Positions 42,110 through 50,599 of a stretch of 64,000 nt of DNA are shown piece after piece (positions within the stretch are counted from its first letter, which is position 1; each line of letters opens with the position of its first letter). Both the position numbers and the translations under genes were made by a program. A model generated the notes under the pieces. The model did not search any database, had not been told where the DNA came from, and saw nothing but the letters and a program-made list of their open reading frames with translations. The stretch is taken from positions 1-64,000 of the forward strand of contig NZ_QXGK01000013.1 of assembly GCF_003952945.1 (NCBI RefSeq), given 5' to 3'. This stretch comes from Bifidobacterium samirii. Its GTDB lineage: Bacteria > Actinomycetota > Actinomycetes > Actinomycetales > Bifidobacteriaceae.

Positions 42110-43203
42110 CCCGCATGACCCACCACGACAGGGCCGTCGCCGACGCGCACAGCGCGCTGGCGACGGCCCTCGCCGTACTGCTCATCATCGGCGGCATCGG
42201 CGTCTTCTCCTACCCGCTCGTCGCCAACATGCTCGCCGACCGCGAACACGCCGAAGTCATCCGCAACTACGGGACCGCCACCTCCGAACTCGACCCCGAC
42301 GAGAAGCAACGGCAGCTGCAACTCGCCCAGGAATACAACGACAACCTCGCCGGCGACCCCCTGCACGACCCGTTCGTCGAAGGCAGCGGCTACGCCCTGC
42401 CCACCAACTACAACGACGTGCTCAACCTCGCCGGCGACGGCGTCATGGGCACCCTCACCATCCCCAAGATCGCACTCAACCTGCCGATCTACCACGGCAT
42501 CGACGAGGAGACGCTCGAACAAGGCGTCGGCCACATGAGCCAGACCGCACTGCCCATCGGCGGCATCGGCACCCGCAGCGTCCTCACCGGCCACCGCGGC
42601 CTGCCCTCGGCCGAACTGTTCACCCGACTCGACGAACTCGACACAGGCGACCTGTTCACCATCACCGTACTCGGCGACACGCTCGCCTACCGCGTCGTGG
42701 ACATCGACGTGGTCACCCCCGACAAGATCAACGAGATCCTCCCCGACCCGGACCGCGACCTCGTCACCCTCGTCACCTGCACCCCATACGCGGTCAACAC
42801 GCACCGGCTGCTCGTCACCGGCGAACGCACCGACTACGATCCCGACGACCCCGACCTGACCCCCACCCACACCGTCATCTCCGCCCGATCCTGGGACACC
42901 TGGCTGCGCTGGGGCGGCGTATCCGCAGCCGTCACCATCGGCGCGATCGCCGCAGCCATACTCCACCGGCGACGCGCGCGGAACGCGGCGCGCGGAGACG
43001 GCGGAACCGGCGGCAATGCGGTCGGAGCAGTCGGCGACGATGACGACGATGACGACGACGGAACCGCACGCGACGGCGACGCCACACGCGACGGCGACGG
43101 CAAGAATCCGACACGCGACGCGGGTCATGAAACCGGACAAAACACGACGAACGAGCCGAAACGAGGCAGAATGGAAGGGCCGCCACGCCACAGTCGGACG
43201 TGA
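42106..43203 (+). CDS. srtC: class C sortase
   Basis: The 365-residue membrane enzyme polymerises the pilins. Helix 1 is near residues 18-40; the catalytic region has LTGHRGLPSAELFTRLDEL (catalytic His), TLVTCTPYAVNTHRLLVTG (TLXTC cysteine with the downstream Arg), and a second helix follows near 265-290, as in class C enzymes. The C-terminal 70 residues are an Asp/Gly-rich tail (DDDDDDDGTARDGD) without family counterpart that I know. The GTG at 42106 overlaps the fimA stop (GTGA); ATG 42115 is an alternative. Confidence 0.88.
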   Translation: MTRMTHHDRAVADAHSALATALAVLLIIGGIGVFSYPLVANMLADREHAEVIRNYGTATSELDPDEKQRQLQLAQEYNDNLAGDPLHDPFVEGSGYALPTNYNDVLNLAGDGVMGTLTIPKIALNLPIYHGIDEETLEQGVGHMSQTALPIGGIGTRSVLTGHRGLPSAELFTRLDELDTGDLFTITVLGDTLAYRVVDIDVVTPDKINEILPDPDRDLVTLVTCTPYAVNTHRLLVTGERTDYDPDDPDLTPTHTVISARSWDTWLRWGGVSAAVTIGAIAAAILHRRRARNAARGDGGTGGNAVGAVGDDDDDDDDGTARDGDATRDGDGKNPTRDAGHETGQNTTNEPKRGRMEGPPRHSRT

Positions 43204-43230
43204 TCGGGCATTGCGACGAAGGAAGAACCG

Positions 43231-43707
43231 ATGACCAGTGAATTCGACGACGAACAGATGCAGCTGCTGCGCAGACTGCCCGCAGTACGGGCCGTGACCC
43301 GCACGCGCATCTACTACACCCGCGAATTCCGAGACGAATTCCTCCGCCGCAGCGCCGCCGGCCACTCCCCCACCAGCATCTTCCGGGCCTTCGGACTCGA
43401 CCCGCAGGTCATCGGCGCCAAACGCATCGAACGATGCGCGGACCGATGGCGCAGGGAGGCGGAACGCGAAACCGCCGGGCAGAACGGCGGGCACACGCAC
43501 CCGACGTCGCTGATGAAAGCCGCGGACGTGCAGTATCCGCTCGCGGGAGCGCTGCTCAACTACCGGGAACGGATCGTCCGCCTCGAACGCGAGGTGGACG
43601 AGCTCAGACGCATGGTACGCGACCTCCAACGCCAGCAGGAGCAGTCGGCGCAGTCGGCGCAGGCGCAGGAGGCGTCGCAGCCACCGCAGGAGGCGCCGCA
43701 ACAGTAG
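43231..43707 (+). CDS. HTH plus coiled-coil protein, pilus operon
   Basis: The 158-residue soluble protein is well preceded by AAGGAAGAA. Residues about 30-70 (FRDEFLRRSAAGHSPTSIFR, then AFGLDPQVIGAKRIERCADR) read like a transposase-type helix-turn-helix. Residues about 110-145 (RERIVRLEREVDELRRMVRD) form a clear heptad coiled coil, and the end is Gln/Ala/Pro-rich. I see no catalytic domain. It lies 27 bases after the sortase and before the operon terminator, so it may regulate or assist pilus expression; function is not known. Confidence 0.7.
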   Translation: MTSEFDDEQMQLLRRLPAVRAVTRTRIYYTREFRDEFLRRSAAGHSPTSIFRAFGLDPQVIGAKRIERCADRWRREAERETAGQNGGHTHPTSLMKAADVQYPLAGALLNYRERIVRLEREVDELRRMVRDLQRQQEQSAQSAQAQEASQPPQEAPQQ

Positions 43708-43757
43708 GCGCAGCGGGGATCGGACGCCAAGGATTCGCCGAACCCGCAGGCATGCAA

Positions 43758-43794
43758 TGAGGCCGGCCATCCCATTACGGGACGGCCGGCCTCA
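43758..43794 (+). terminator. pilus operon terminator
   Basis: TGAGGCCGGCC (43758-43768) pairs with GGCCGGCCTCA (43784-43794) around a 15-base loop, followed by TCATT. It lies 50 bases after the HTH gene. Confidence 0.8.
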
Positions 43795-43800
43795 TCATTG

Positions 43801-43845
43801 CGGATCGCCGGCGGCACGATGACGGGACATGCCGCCGGCGATCCG
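43801..43845 (-). terminator. araA terminator, 16-bp stem
   Basis: CGGATCGCCGGCGGCA (43801-43816) pairs exactly with TGCCGCCGGCGATCCG (43830-43845). It starts 12 bases after the araA stop in the minus direction, back to back with the pilus terminator. Confidence 0.8.
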
Positions 43846-43857
43846 ACGTTCGATGGC

Positions 43858-45375
43858 TCAGTGCTTGTTCTGCAGACGGTGGACCATCTCGGAGAGCTCC
43901 AGCTCACGCTCGAACGCGGCCGGGGTGGTGTTCTCGTCGATGGTGGCCAGCTCGACGCCGGCGATGCGGGCGAAGTCCTCCCAAGCCTCACGGCCGACGG
44001 AGGTGGTCATGCAGGTGTGGTGCGAGCCGCCGGCGCGCAGCCAGCACTCGGCCGACGCCTTGAGGCTCGGACGCGGCATCCACAGGGCGCGGGCGCACGG
44101 CAGCTCCTTGAGGGAGCCTTCCGGCTCGACCACGTCGACGACGTTCATGAGCAGGCGGAAGCGCTCGCGCACGTCGGACATGGACACGACGACGACGTCC
44201 TTCTTCGGGGCGCCGGTGAACACCAGACGCACCGGGTCGGCCTTGCCGCCGATGCCCAGCGGGTGGATCTCCAGCTTCGGCTTGGCGATGGTGCCGATGG
44301 ACGGGGACACCTCGAGCATGTGGGCGCCCATGATCATCTCATGGCCCGGGGCGAAGTTGTAGGAGTAGTCCTCCATCAGGGAGGCGCCGCCGTCGAGGCC
44401 CCAGCCCATCACGGCGCCGATGCGCACCAGCACGGCGGTCTTCCAGTCGCCTTCGGCGGAGAAGCCCCAGCCGTACTCGGAGGGGAAGCGCTGCGGGGCG
44501 ACGCCCGGCAGCTGCGGGAGGGCGCCCAGGTCCTCGAAGTTGTCGACGCCGGCGGTGCAGCCGTTGGCGGTCATCATGTTGACCATCGCGGCCTCTTCCT
44601 TGGCGGCGATGTACAGGGAGTCGTACTTGGCGTCCAGCAGGGCCGGGTCGACGTCGTACTTGGCCTTGTAGTCCTCGATGATGTCCTTGACCTGCGCGTC
44701 CTTGACGGCCTCGTAGGCGGCGACGAGCTCGTTGACGGCCCAGGTGTTGATCGAGGCGCCGAACACGCGCTCGGCCTCGGTCTTGTCGCCTTCGGTGACG
44801 GCCACGTTGCGCATGTTGTCGCCCCAGCGCATGACCTTCATGGTATTGGAGGCGTCCCAGCCGGCGCAGGCGCGGGCCCAGGTGCCGATCTTCTCGGCGA
44901 CCTCCGGGTCGGTGTAGTGGCCGACGACGATCTTGCGGGCGATGCCCAGACGGGACAGGATGTAGCCGAACTCGCGGTCGCCGTGGGCGGCCTGGTTCAG
45001 GTTCATGAAGTCCATGTCGATGGTCTCCCACGGGATCTCGAAGTGGTGCTGCGTGTTGAGCTGCAGCAGCGGCTTGGTGAGCACTTCGAGGCCGCGGATC
45101 CACATCTTGGCCGGGGAGAAGGTGTGGCACCAGGCGATCACGCCGATGACGTTCGGGTTGGCGGACGCCTCGACCATGAACTGCTTGACGCCGTCGGAGG
45201 ACTTGAGGGTCGGCTTGAGGACGAGCTTGACCGGGATCTTGCCGGTCGCGTTGAGCGCGTCGACGATCTCGGTGGACTGCTCGGCCACCTGGCGCAGCGC
45301 CTCCTCGCCGTACAGGTCCTGCGAGCCGACGCCGAACCAGATCTCCTTGCCCTCGAACGGGTTTGCGAATGCCAT
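43858..45375 (-). CDS. araA: L-arabinose isomerase
   Basis: The 505-residue enzyme converts L-arabinose to L-ribulose, with a divalent metal. The metal/catalytic residues are in FSAEGDWKTAVLVR (Glu), SLMEDYSYNF (Glu), MGAHMLEVSP (His) and GGSHHTCMTT (His). The N-terminus has EIWFGVGSQDLYGEEALRQV. Length matches the E. coli enzyme (500). AAAGGAG precedes ATG by 6 bases. It is the last gene of araBDA; a 200-bp palindromic element separates it from araD. Confidence 0.97.
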   Translation of the reverse strand: MAFANPFEGKEIWFGVGSQDLYGEEALRQVAEQSTEIVDALNATGKIPVKLVLKPTLKSSDGVKQFMVEASANPNVIGVIAWCHTFSPAKMWIRGLEVLTKPLLQLNTQHHFEIPWETIDMDFMNLNQAAHGDREFGYILSRLGIARKIVVGHYTDPEVAEKIGTWARACAGWDASNTMKVMRWGDNMRNVAVTEGDKTEAERVFGASINTWAVNELVAAYEAVKDAQVKDIIEDYKAKYDVDPALLDAKYDSLYIAAKEEAAMVNMMTANGCTAGVDNFEDLGALPQLPGVAPQRFPSEYGWGFSAEGDWKTAVLVRIGAVMGWGLDGGASLMEDYSYNFAPGHEMIMGAHMLEVSPSIGTIAKPKLEIHPLGIGGKADPVRLVFTGAPKKDVVVVSMSDVRERFRLLMNVVDVVEPEGSLKELPCARALWMPRPSLKASAECWLRAGGSHHTCMTTSVGREAWEDFARIAGVELATIDENTTPAAFERELELSEMVHRLQNKH

Positions 45376-45443
45376 GTTGACTCCTTTGTTGCGTGTGTTA
45401 CTTCGTGGTGTGACGGGGTTTGTCAGTGCTGGTCAGTGCGGAG

Positions 45444-45651
45444 CACTGAGTTAGCGGGTGTGGCTGCAAGGCGCACCGAGGGAAGGCGTACGAAGAGGTA
45501 CGTCGACCGAGGAGCAACGCCGCAGACGCGCCCGATAACTCAGTGCGCAGCGCTGGCGGGATGCGTGCGGCCTCTAGGCGCGGGAGGCGAAGGCGTACGG
45601 CGGTACGTCGAGCCTCCCGCAACGCGGAGGACGCTCCATCCCGTCAGTGCT
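45444..45651. repeat. two large palindromic elements between araD and araA
   Basis: Two related ~100-bp palindromes stand in tandem. Copy 1 (45444-45546) has outer arms GCACTGAGTTAGCGGG / CCCGATAACTCAGTGC and a tip CGTAC-gaagag-GTACG. Copy 2 (45549-45651) has outer arms AGCGCTGGCGGGATG / CATCCCGTCAGTGCT, an inner perfect stem GCGGGAGGC / GCCTCCCGC and a tip GTAC-ggcg-GTAC. Copy 2 overlaps the araD stop codon. It resembles a BIME/REP-like element and could stabilise the upstream mRNA or set the araD/araA ratio. Confidence 0.75.
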
Positions 45652-46336
45652 GGCCGTAGACGTTCTGGTAGCGGTCGTTGAGCTTGTCGATGTCCTCCTG
45701 CGGGATCGGGATGATCTCGCCGAGCTGGCGGGCGGCCCACATGGTGTGGGCGACCTCCTCGGTCATCGCGGCGGCCTTGACGGCGGCCTCGGCGTCCTTG
45801 CCGATGGTGAACGGACCGTGGTTCTGCATGAGCACGGCCGGGGACTTCGGGTACTTCTTCAGCGTCTCGACGACGCCCTCGCCGATCGCCTCGGAGCCGA
45901 TGAGGCGGAACGGGCCGACCGGCACCGGGCCGCCGAACTCGTCGCCCATCATGGTCAGGCCGCACGGGATGTTCTGGCCGGTGGCCGCCCACGCGGTCGC
46001 GTACGTGGAGTGCGTGTGGACGACGCCGTACACGTCCGGCATGTTGCGGTAGATGTAGCAGTGCGACGCAGTGTCGGAGGACGGGGCCTCGGAGCCGTCG
46101 ACGACGTTGCCGTCGAGGTCGCACACGACCATCGAGCTCGGGGTGAGGTACTCGTAGCGCAGGCCGGACGGCTTGATGACCATCAGGTCGGCGGTCTTGA
46201 GGCGCTGGGACACGTTGCCCGCGGTCCACACGACGAGGTTCCACTTGATGAGCTGGTCGTGCAGGTTGGCGACGACCTCGCGCACCTGCTTGACTTCGGC
46301 GCGCACTTCGGGACCGTAATCGGCCAGGGTTGCCAT
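45644..46336 (-). CDS. araD: L-ribulose-5-phosphate 4-epimerase
   Basis: The 230-residue class II aldolase-fold enzyme makes D-xylulose 5-phosphate. It shows TAGNVSQRL, KPSGLRYEYLTP, GSEAPSSDTASHCYIYR, VVHTHSTYATAWAATG (zinc histidines) and LMQNHGPFTIG. ATG 46336 follows AAAGGAAC; the frame stays open some 600 codons upstream only because the region is GC-rich. The gene lies between the kinase and araA in a three-gene operon. The product feeds the phosphoketolase (bifid) shunt. Confidence 0.96.
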   Translation of the reverse strand: MATLADYGPEVRAEVKQVREVVANLHDQLIKWNLVVWTAGNVSQRLKTADLMVIKPSGLRYEYLTPSSMVVCDLDGNVVDGSEAPSSDTASHCYIYRNMPDVYGVVHTHSTYATAWAATGQNIPCGLTMMGDEFGGPVPVGPFRLIGSEAIGEGVVETLKKYPKSPAVLMQNHGPFTIGKDAEAAVKAAAMTEEVAHTMWAARQLGEIIPIPQEDIDKLNDRYQNVYGQH

Positions 46337-46446
46337 GATTGTTCCTTTCGGTTGGGGTGTGACGTTGGTGAAATTTGCGTGGGGCCGGCCCCGGTTTCGG
46401 GGTTGTGCGGTTTTGGATTTCGGATTGCGGGGCCGGCCGGTGGGTG

Positions 46447-48090
46447 TCAGCCTTCGAGCGGGATCGCGGCGATGGCGGCCTTCTCGACGGGCAGGCCCTG
46501 GGCGAAGCGGGCGAAGAAGGCCTCGAAGCCGGCCACGTCGTGCGCGTCGGGCTCTTCGGTGACGGACTGGGCGTTCGCGAACACGCGCTCGTCGAGCCAG
46601 TCGGCGAGGTCGGAGCGGTCGGCGTTCGCGTGGTCGAGGTAGTCGGCGAGCACGGCCATGCCCCAGGCGCCGCCTTCGGCCGCGGTGGTCATGACCTTGA
46701 TCGGGGTGTCGAACGCGGCGGCGAGGATGCTCTGCGCGACCTTGGGCGTGGCGAAGATGCCGCCGTGGCCGACGAGCGAGTCGACGCGCACGTGCTCGTC
46801 CTTGGTCATGACGTCCATGCCGATCTTGACGGGGCTGAACGCGGAGAACAGCTGGGCGCGCATGAAGTTGGCGAGGGTCATCGTCGCCTCGGGGTTGCGC
46901 ACGAACAGCGGTCGGCCCTCTTCGAGGCCGGCGAGGAACTCGCCGGAGCGGAACGGGTAGTTGATGAGGCCGCCGCAGTCGGCGTCGGCGCTCTCGGAGA
47001 TGGCGAGGCGGAACAGCGTGCCGTACAGGGTGCCGGCGTCGACGGGCGTGCCGAGCGCATCGGCGAACTGGCCGAACAGGCCGACCCACGCGTTGAGGTC
47101 GGAGGTGAAGTTGTTGGCGTGGCTCATGCCGGCGAGATGGCCGTCGGGGGTGGCGACGAGGTCGACTTCGGGGTGGAGGCGTTCGAGCTTGCCTTCGAGC
47201 ACGACGGTGGCGAAGATCGACGTGCCGGCGGACACGTTGCCGGTGCGCACGCGCACGGAGTTGGTGGCGATCATGCCGGTGCCGGCGTCGCCTTCCGGCG
47301 GGGCCATGACGACGCCCGGCTGCAGGGTGCCGGTCGGGTCGAGCAGGAGCGCGCCTTCGGCGGTGAGCTCGCCGGCCGGCTCGCCGGCGACGAGCGGCTC
47401 GGGCAGGAGCTGTTCGAGGGTCCACGGCTGGGCGGCGATCTCGGGCAGCGCGTCGAAGCGCTCGACGAAGTCGCGCTCCCAGGTGCGGGTGGCCGGGTCG
47501 ATCGGGAACATGCCGGACGCGTCGCCCACGCCGAGCACCTTGCGGCCGGTGAGCTTCCAGTGGACGTAGCCGGCGAGCGTGGTGAAGAACGCGACCTTGC
47601 CGACGTGCTCCTCGCCGTTCAGGACGCACTGGTAGAGGTGGGCGATGGACCAGCGTTCGGGGATGTTGTACTGGAACAGTTCGGAGAGCTTCTCGTGGGC
47701 GGCGTGCGTGTTGGTGTTCTGCCAGGTGCGGAACGGGACGAGCAGTTCGCCGGCCTCGTCGAAGGCGAGGTAGCCGTGCATCATCGCGGAGAAGCCGATG
47801 TGGCCGACGGTGGTGAGCTTGACGCCGTACTTGGCTTCGACGTCGGCGGACATCGCGGCGTACGCGTCGCGCAGGCCGTCCCAGATCTCCTCGACGGAGT
47901 AGCTCCACAGGCCGTCTTCGAGGTGGCTGGCCCAGCCGTGGTCGCCGGAGGCGATGGTCGCGTACTCGTCGTCGACGAGCACGGCCTTGATGCGGGTGGA
48001 ACCGAATTCGATACCCAGCGAGGTCCTGCCGTCGCGGATCTTGCCGGCGATCGCGGCGATCTGGTCGGTGTCGTTCTGGATGGTTGCCAT
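46447..48090 (-). CDS. araB: L-ribulokinase-type FGGY carbohydrate kinase
   Basis: The 547-residue kinase has the FGGY opening LGIEFGSTRIKAVLVD, HIGFSAMMHGYLAFD, VGDASGMFPIDP and a C-terminal ATP region DEHVRVDSLVGHGGIFATPK and TAAEGGAWGMAVL. FGGY members act on several pentuloses; ribulokinase is inferred from its place before araD and araA. It phosphorylates L-ribulose with ATP. ATG 48090 follows AAAGGAG. The promoter and a LacI-family operator lie 50-105 bases upstream. Confidence 0.9.
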   Translation of the reverse strand: MATIQNDTDQIAAIAGKIRDGRTSLGIEFGSTRIKAVLVDDEYATIASGDHGWASHLEDGLWSYSVEEIWDGLRDAYAAMSADVEAKYGVKLTTVGHIGFSAMMHGYLAFDEAGELLVPFRTWQNTNTHAAHEKLSELFQYNIPERWSIAHLYQCVLNGEEHVGKVAFFTTLAGYVHWKLTGRKVLGVGDASGMFPIDPATRTWERDFVERFDALPEIAAQPWTLEQLLPEPLVAGEPAGELTAEGALLLDPTGTLQPGVVMAPPEGDAGTGMIATNSVRVRTGNVSAGTSIFATVVLEGKLERLHPEVDLVATPDGHLAGMSHANNFTSDLNAWVGLFGQFADALGTPVDAGTLYGTLFRLAISESADADCGGLINYPFRSGEFLAGLEEGRPLFVRNPEATMTLANFMRAQLFSAFSPVKIGMDVMTKDEHVRVDSLVGHGGIFATPKVAQSILAAAFDTPIKVMTTAAEGGAWGMAVLADYLDHANADRSDLADWLDERVFANAQSVTEEPDAHDVAGFEAFFARFAQGLPVEKAAIAAIPLEG

Positions 48091-48138
48091 ACTGTCGAAC
48101 TCCTTTGCCCTGAGCGCCGCCTTCTGCCACATCGGAGA

Positions 48139-48156
48139 ATTGTTAACGCTCACAAT
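48139..48156. promoter_or_regulatory. LacI-family operator of araBDA
   Basis: ATTGTTAACGCTCACAAT is an imperfect CG-centred palindrome starting just downstream of the predicted transcription start. On the other strand it reads TTGTGAGCGTTAACAA, 13 of 16 bases identical to the site upstream of the lacI-type gene (50763-50778). This position fits repression. Confidence 0.8.
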
Positions 48157-48166
48157 CTTCGGTTTC

Positions 48167-48195
48167 ATTGTAGCGACGACACCGGGACAGCACAA
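48167..48195 (-). promoter_or_regulatory. araBDA promoter
   Basis: On the minus strand, TTGTGC (48190-48195) and TACAAT (48167-48172) are spaced by 17 bases, a good sigma-70-type match. Transcription would start near 48160, leaving about a 70-base leader that contains the operator. Confidence 0.7.
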
Positions 48196-48246
48196 GCCGC
48201 GACGCGCCCGTGCGCGTCGCGCCCCTCGCCTCTCCCACCGGACCCA

Positions 48247-48373
48247 CTGCCGCTCACATCGTCCCGTCCCTCACGCCTTTCGCCTCTCCCATCAGGTTCC
48301 TTCTCCCATCAGGTTCCTTCTCCCATCAGGCTCCCGCCTCTCCCATCAGGCTCCCTGCCGCTCACATCGTCCC
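48247..48373. repeat. short direct repeats upstream of araB promoter
   Basis: CTCCCATCAGG occurs four times (starts 48286, 48303, 48320, 48340) inside a longer duplication of CTGCCGCTCACATCGTCCC (48247 and 48355). Steps are 17, 17 and 20 bp. Function unknown. Confidence 0.7.
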
Positions 48374-48397
48374 CGTCCCTCGCACCGGACCATCAAT

Positions 48398-48507
48398 CCT
48401 CACAACGGACGCGCAATCCCAACGTGTGCGTGTCCGTTGTGAGGTTTCACCCCATCCAACCTTCACAACGGACACGCAGCCCATCCGATTGCGCGTCCAT
48501 TGCGAAG
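48398..48507. repeat. 63-bp hairpin pair (family E)
   Basis: Two hairpins with 18-bp stems and 11-base loops. Unit 1: CCTCACAACGGACGCGCA (48398-48415) with TGCGTGTCCGTTGTGAGG (48427-48444), one G-T mismatch. Unit 2: CTTCACAACGGACACGCA (48461-48478) with TGCGCGTCCATTGCGAAG (48490-48507). The outermost pair changed from C-G to C-G with T/A neighbours altered on both arms. Starts are 63 bp apart. It stands directly before the 52-bp array. Confidence 0.8.
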
Positions 48508-48553
48508 TTCCGCCTCCATCGGAGAGAACATCCCACGACCAGACCGGCGATTC

Positions 48554-49309
48554 TTCTCGCCGGCAGTCTCTCAGCGAGAACTACCTCCGACCACACCGGA
48601 AATCCTTCTCACTGGAAACCCGTCAGCGAACATAATCCGGGATCAACCCGCCAATCGCGCTCGCCAGCTCCCGCTCAGCGAGAACGATGACCGGCCACCC
48701 CGGGAATTCCTCTCACTGATAGGCTCCCGGCGAGAACATCTCAAGGTCAACCCGGGAATTCCTCTCACTAATAGGCCCTCAGCGAGAAGAATCCAGCACC
48801 GGCCCGCCAATCATGCTCGCTGGGGACCAGCCAGCGAGAACAACCTCTGACGAGATCGGGAATTCTTCTCGCTGCACCCCTCTCAGCGAGAACAATCCGG
48901 AATCAACCCATTAATCCTTCTCGTTGGGAACCATCCAGTGAGAACAAGCTCCAAGCAGCTCGGGAATCCTTCGCGCTAGGCTCCTCTCAGCGAGAGCGAC
49001 CTCCGACCGGATCGGGAATGCTTCGCGCTGCACCCCTCTCAGCGAGAATAATCCGGGATCACCCCGCCAATCACGCTCGCTGGGGACCATCCCAGCGAGA
49101 ACGATCACCGGCCAACCCGGGAATCCTTCTCACCAATGGGCTCTCAGTGAGAACAATCCAGTACCGGCCCGCCAATCATGCTCGCCGGGAACCGTCCAAC
49201 GAGAACAACCTCTGACGAGATCGGGAATTCTTCTCGCTGCACCCCTCTCAGCGAGAACAATCCGGGATTAACCTGTCGATCATGCTCGCCGAATCCCGCT
49301 CAGCACGGC
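48554..49309. repeat. 52-bp hairpin array (family D, 15 units)
   Basis: The box CAGCGAGAA recurs at 48572, 48624, 48676, 48728, 48780, 48832, 48884, 48936, 48988, 49040, 49093, 49145, 49197, 49249 and (degenerate) 49301: every step is 52 bp except one of 53. In the clearest units the inverted box TTCTCGCTG stands 18 bp before it, giving a 9-9-9 hairpin and a 25-base linker rich in CCGGGATCAACCCGCCAAT. Variants such as TTCTCACCA / CAGTGAGAA partly covary. It is the largest array in the window and fills most of the gap between araB and the LacI-type gene. Confidence 0.92.
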
Positions 49310-49335
49310 ACGTCTCATGATCAAGCCAAGAGATT

Positions 49336-49447
49336 ACGTGACCCGAGTTCGAGAACTGACAGAAACCTCGGACTCCGGTCACGCGAAGCGGGCATATTGC
49401 GTGACTGGAGTCCGAGAACCGTCGGAAAGCTCGAACTCAGGTCACGC
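49336..49447. repeat. 63-bp hairpin pair (family F)
   Basis: ACGTGACCCGAGTTCGAG (49336-49353) pairs with CTCGGACTCCGGTCACGC (49367-49384, 15 of 18), and GCGTGACTGGAGTCCGAG (49399-49416) with CTCGAACTCAGGTCACGC (49430-49447). Starts are 63 bp apart. The second hairpin ends 15 bases before the lacI-type stop codon. Confidence 0.8.
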
Positions 49448-49461
49448 AGAACTAGACGGCG

Positions 49462-50577
49462 TCAGCGACGGGCGGCGGGGCCGAGCGAGGCGCGCTTGAC
49501 GACCTTGGCGGGGATCAGGCCCACGCCGTGCGACGAGGACGGGTAGGCGACGTCGCCGCCCTCCCCCAGCAGCCGCAGCGTCTCGCGCATCGCGGCGGCG
49601 CCCAGCTGCTCGAAGTCGGGGCGGACCGTCGTCAGCGGCGGGAACATGTTGTCCATCGCCGGCATGTCGTCGAATCCGACGACGCTCACGTCCTGCGGGA
49701 TGCGCACGCCATGCTCGTGCAGGGCGCGCGCCACGCCGACCGCCTGGCTGTCGTTCGCGGTGACGACGACGGTCGGCAGCACGCCGCCGGCGCGGCCGAT
49801 CGAGTCGAGCAGATGGTTCATCCGACCGTACGCCTCGGTGGAATCCCACGTGTCACAGCGCACGGTGACCGAACTGATCGAATGCGCGCGGCTCGTCTTG
49901 ACCCACGCGTCGAGGCGGGTCGCCGCGTCGCGCCATTCGGTGGGTCCGGCGAAGTAGAGGGCGCGGCGGTGACCGTATTCGTCGAGCAGACGCACCAGGT
50001 CCTCCATCGCGCCCCACTGGTCGATGCCGACCATCGCGACACGGCTGCGGTCGCGCGTGCCGGCGAGCCGCAGCCCGTCGGTGATGGCGAGCGAGCCGTG
50101 CGTGGACGTGACGAACACGCGCGGCTGGGCGACCAGCGTGCGGCAGGCCGCGTCGAACATCGCGTCGGTGGGGGTCAGGTAGATGAACGCGTCCACGTTC
50201 TGCTCGTTGAACGTGCCGCACAGCTCCTCAAAGTCATGCTGGGTGCACGACGCCTCGTGCACCATCATCACCGACATGAACAGCCGGTGGGAGCGGGCGA
50301 GCGTCTCGATCGACGAGATCGCCGAGATGGGGCCGAAGAAGCGCAGGCCGCCGGCGATGAGGCCGATCGTGCGCGAGCGCCGCGAGGCGAGGGCGCGCGC
50401 CGAGTTGCTGGGATGGTAGTCGAGTTCCTTGATGGCGGCGAGGACCTTGGCGCGGGTCGCGTCGGACACGTCCGGGGAGCGGTTGATGACCCTGGATACG
50501 GTCTGGTGGCTGACGCCGGCGAGTTTGGCGACTTCGAACATCGAGGGGCGCTTGGCGGCGCCGCGGCTGGTTCCCAT
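49462..50577 (-). CDS. LacI-family regulator, probably of arabinose genes
   Basis: The 371-residue repressor has an N-terminal HTH (SMFEVAKLAGVSHQTVSRVI, hinge helix SNSARALASRRS) and a periplasmic-binding-protein-like effector domain ending QDVSVVGFDDMPAMDNMFPP. It is next to araBDA, and near-identical CG-centred operators sit at the araB promoter and upstream of this gene, so it probably represses both. In bifidobacteria the LacI-type regulator AraQ has this role; I infer but cannot prove identity. AAAGGACC precedes ATG. Confidence 0.9.
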   Translation of the reverse strand: MGTSRGAAKRPSMFEVAKLAGVSHQTVSRVINRSPDVSDATRAKVLAAIKELDYHPSNSARALASRRSRTIGLIAGGLRFFGPISAISSIETLARSHRLFMSVMMVHEASCTQHDFEELCGTFNEQNVDAFIYLTPTDAMFDAACRTLVAQPRVFVTSTHGSLAITDGLRLAGTRDRSRVAMVGIDQWGAMEDLVRLLDEYGHRRALYFAGPTEWRDAATRLDAWVKTSRAHSISSVTVRCDTWDSTEAYGRMNHLLDSIGRAGGVLPTVVVTANDSQAVGVARALHEHGVRIPQDVSVVGFDDMPAMDNMFPPLTTVRPDFEQLGAAAMRETLRLLGEGGDVAYPSSSHGVGLIPAKVVKRASLGPAARR

Positions 50578-50599
50578 ATGCGGTCCTTTCCGGTTGGTT

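Noticed and set aside
45644-48130. 828-codon frame joining araD to upstream sequence as one gene
   Set aside because: The upstream part is an Arg-rich shadow of araB, and araD has its own ribosome site and ATG at 46336.
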